DNA of 15,656 bases, from NCBI GenBank assembly GCA_934426285.1, contig CAKRYE010000045.1, positions 1 to 15,656 of the forward strand, in the 5' to 3' direction. This document shows, piece after piece, positions 15,571 through 15,656 of this stretch. This stretch comes from an uncultured Blautia sp. (GTDB taxonomy: Bacteria > Bacillota > Clostridia > Lachnospirales > Lachnospiraceae). Below the pieces are notes generated by a model. It was not told the DNA's origin and searched no databases. It saw only the letters and a list, made by a program, of their open reading frames with translations. A program made the position numbers and the translations under genes. Each line of letters starts with the position of its first letter. Within the stretch, counting starts at the first letter, position 1.

Positions 15571-15656
15571 ATGGGATATGTGAAATGGAGTTATGACACA
15601 TTAAATACTTTTTGCCACGATGTATTTCGGAAGTTTGGATTCAATGAGGAACAGAC
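15571..15656 (+). CDS. Malate/L-lactate dehydrogenase family (Ldh_2) oxidoreductase, N-terminal fragment
   Basis: The first 28 codons of a gene cut by the window edge. The reading MGYVKWSYDTLNTFCHDVFR, then KFGFNEEQ, resembles the N-terminal helix of Ldh_2-family NAD(P)-dependent 2-hydroxyacid dehydrogenases (malate, L-lactate, ureidoglycolate and relatives), which commonly begin with a V-x-Y-D-T-L-x-x-F-C-type pattern. ATG 15571 has AAGGAGGGG (15552-15560) 10 nt upstream. It has its own promoter and operator and is separated from the glycosidase operon by a terminator. Substrate and full length cannot be judged from the fragment. Confidence 0.7.
   Translation, partial: MGYVKWSYDTLNTFCHDVFRKFGFNEEQ

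Noticed and set aside
1..15656. CRISPR arrays, tRNA or rRNA genes, insertion sequences or attachment sites
   Set aside because: No regularly spaced direct repeats, tRNA cloverleaf signatures, transposase-like frames or terminal inverted repeats were seen; the only clear repeats are the Hsp20 duplication and the J-protein linker.

Overview
The window looks like chromosomal DNA of a low-GC Gram-positive anaerobe, most likely a gut Lachnospiraceae (Blautia/Ruminococcus-like). This is judged from AT-rich codon use, strong purine-rich ribosome binding sites, TTG/GTG starts, YesN/YesM-type regulators and an Mgl-type sugar importer; no rRNA marker is present, so the family assignment is inference. 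No tRNA, rRNA, insertion sequence, phage gene or CRISPR array was found.

Region 1 (1-2010) is a protein-quality block on the + strand: the tail of one small heat-shock protein (Hsp20), a complete second Hsp20 that is clearly its tandem duplicate, and a J-domain co-chaperone without the DnaJ zinc finger. It ends in a strong two-way hairpin terminator facing a convergent NudC-type NAD(H) pyrophosphatase (2062-2910, - strand).

Region 2 (2911-7407) is a distinctly AT-rich regulatory operon: an AraC-type response regulator, a short YesM-type histidine kinase with almost no extracytoplasmic domain, and, overlapping the kinase by 4 nt, a 473-residue protein laid out like a double-cassette sugar ABC ATPase (MglA/RbsA type) but with both P-loops, the first switch histidine and the second catalytic glutamate lost. 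The operon has a plausible sigma-A promoter and its own T-run terminator.

Region 3 (7408-15440) is a five-gene operon: MglB-like binding protein, MglA ATPase, MglC permease, GH3 beta-glucosidase and GH42 beta-galactosidase. Both glycosidases lack signal peptides, so intact glycosides must enter the cell. The binding protein keeps most of the galactose/glucose site and the calcium loop of E. coli MglB but changes two sugar-contact positions, and it lacks a lipobox.

Region 4 (15441-15656) starts a separate unit: a good promoter, a GntR/FadR-type palindromic operator (PdhR/LldR-like) and the N-terminus of an Ldh_2-family malate/lactate dehydrogenase.

The most interesting idea is that regions 2 and 3 form one transport-sensing circuit. 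A kinase without an external sensor could be informed by a non-catalytic mimic of the transporter ATPase, and through the AraC-type regulator it would control the glycoside import and cleavage operon next door.
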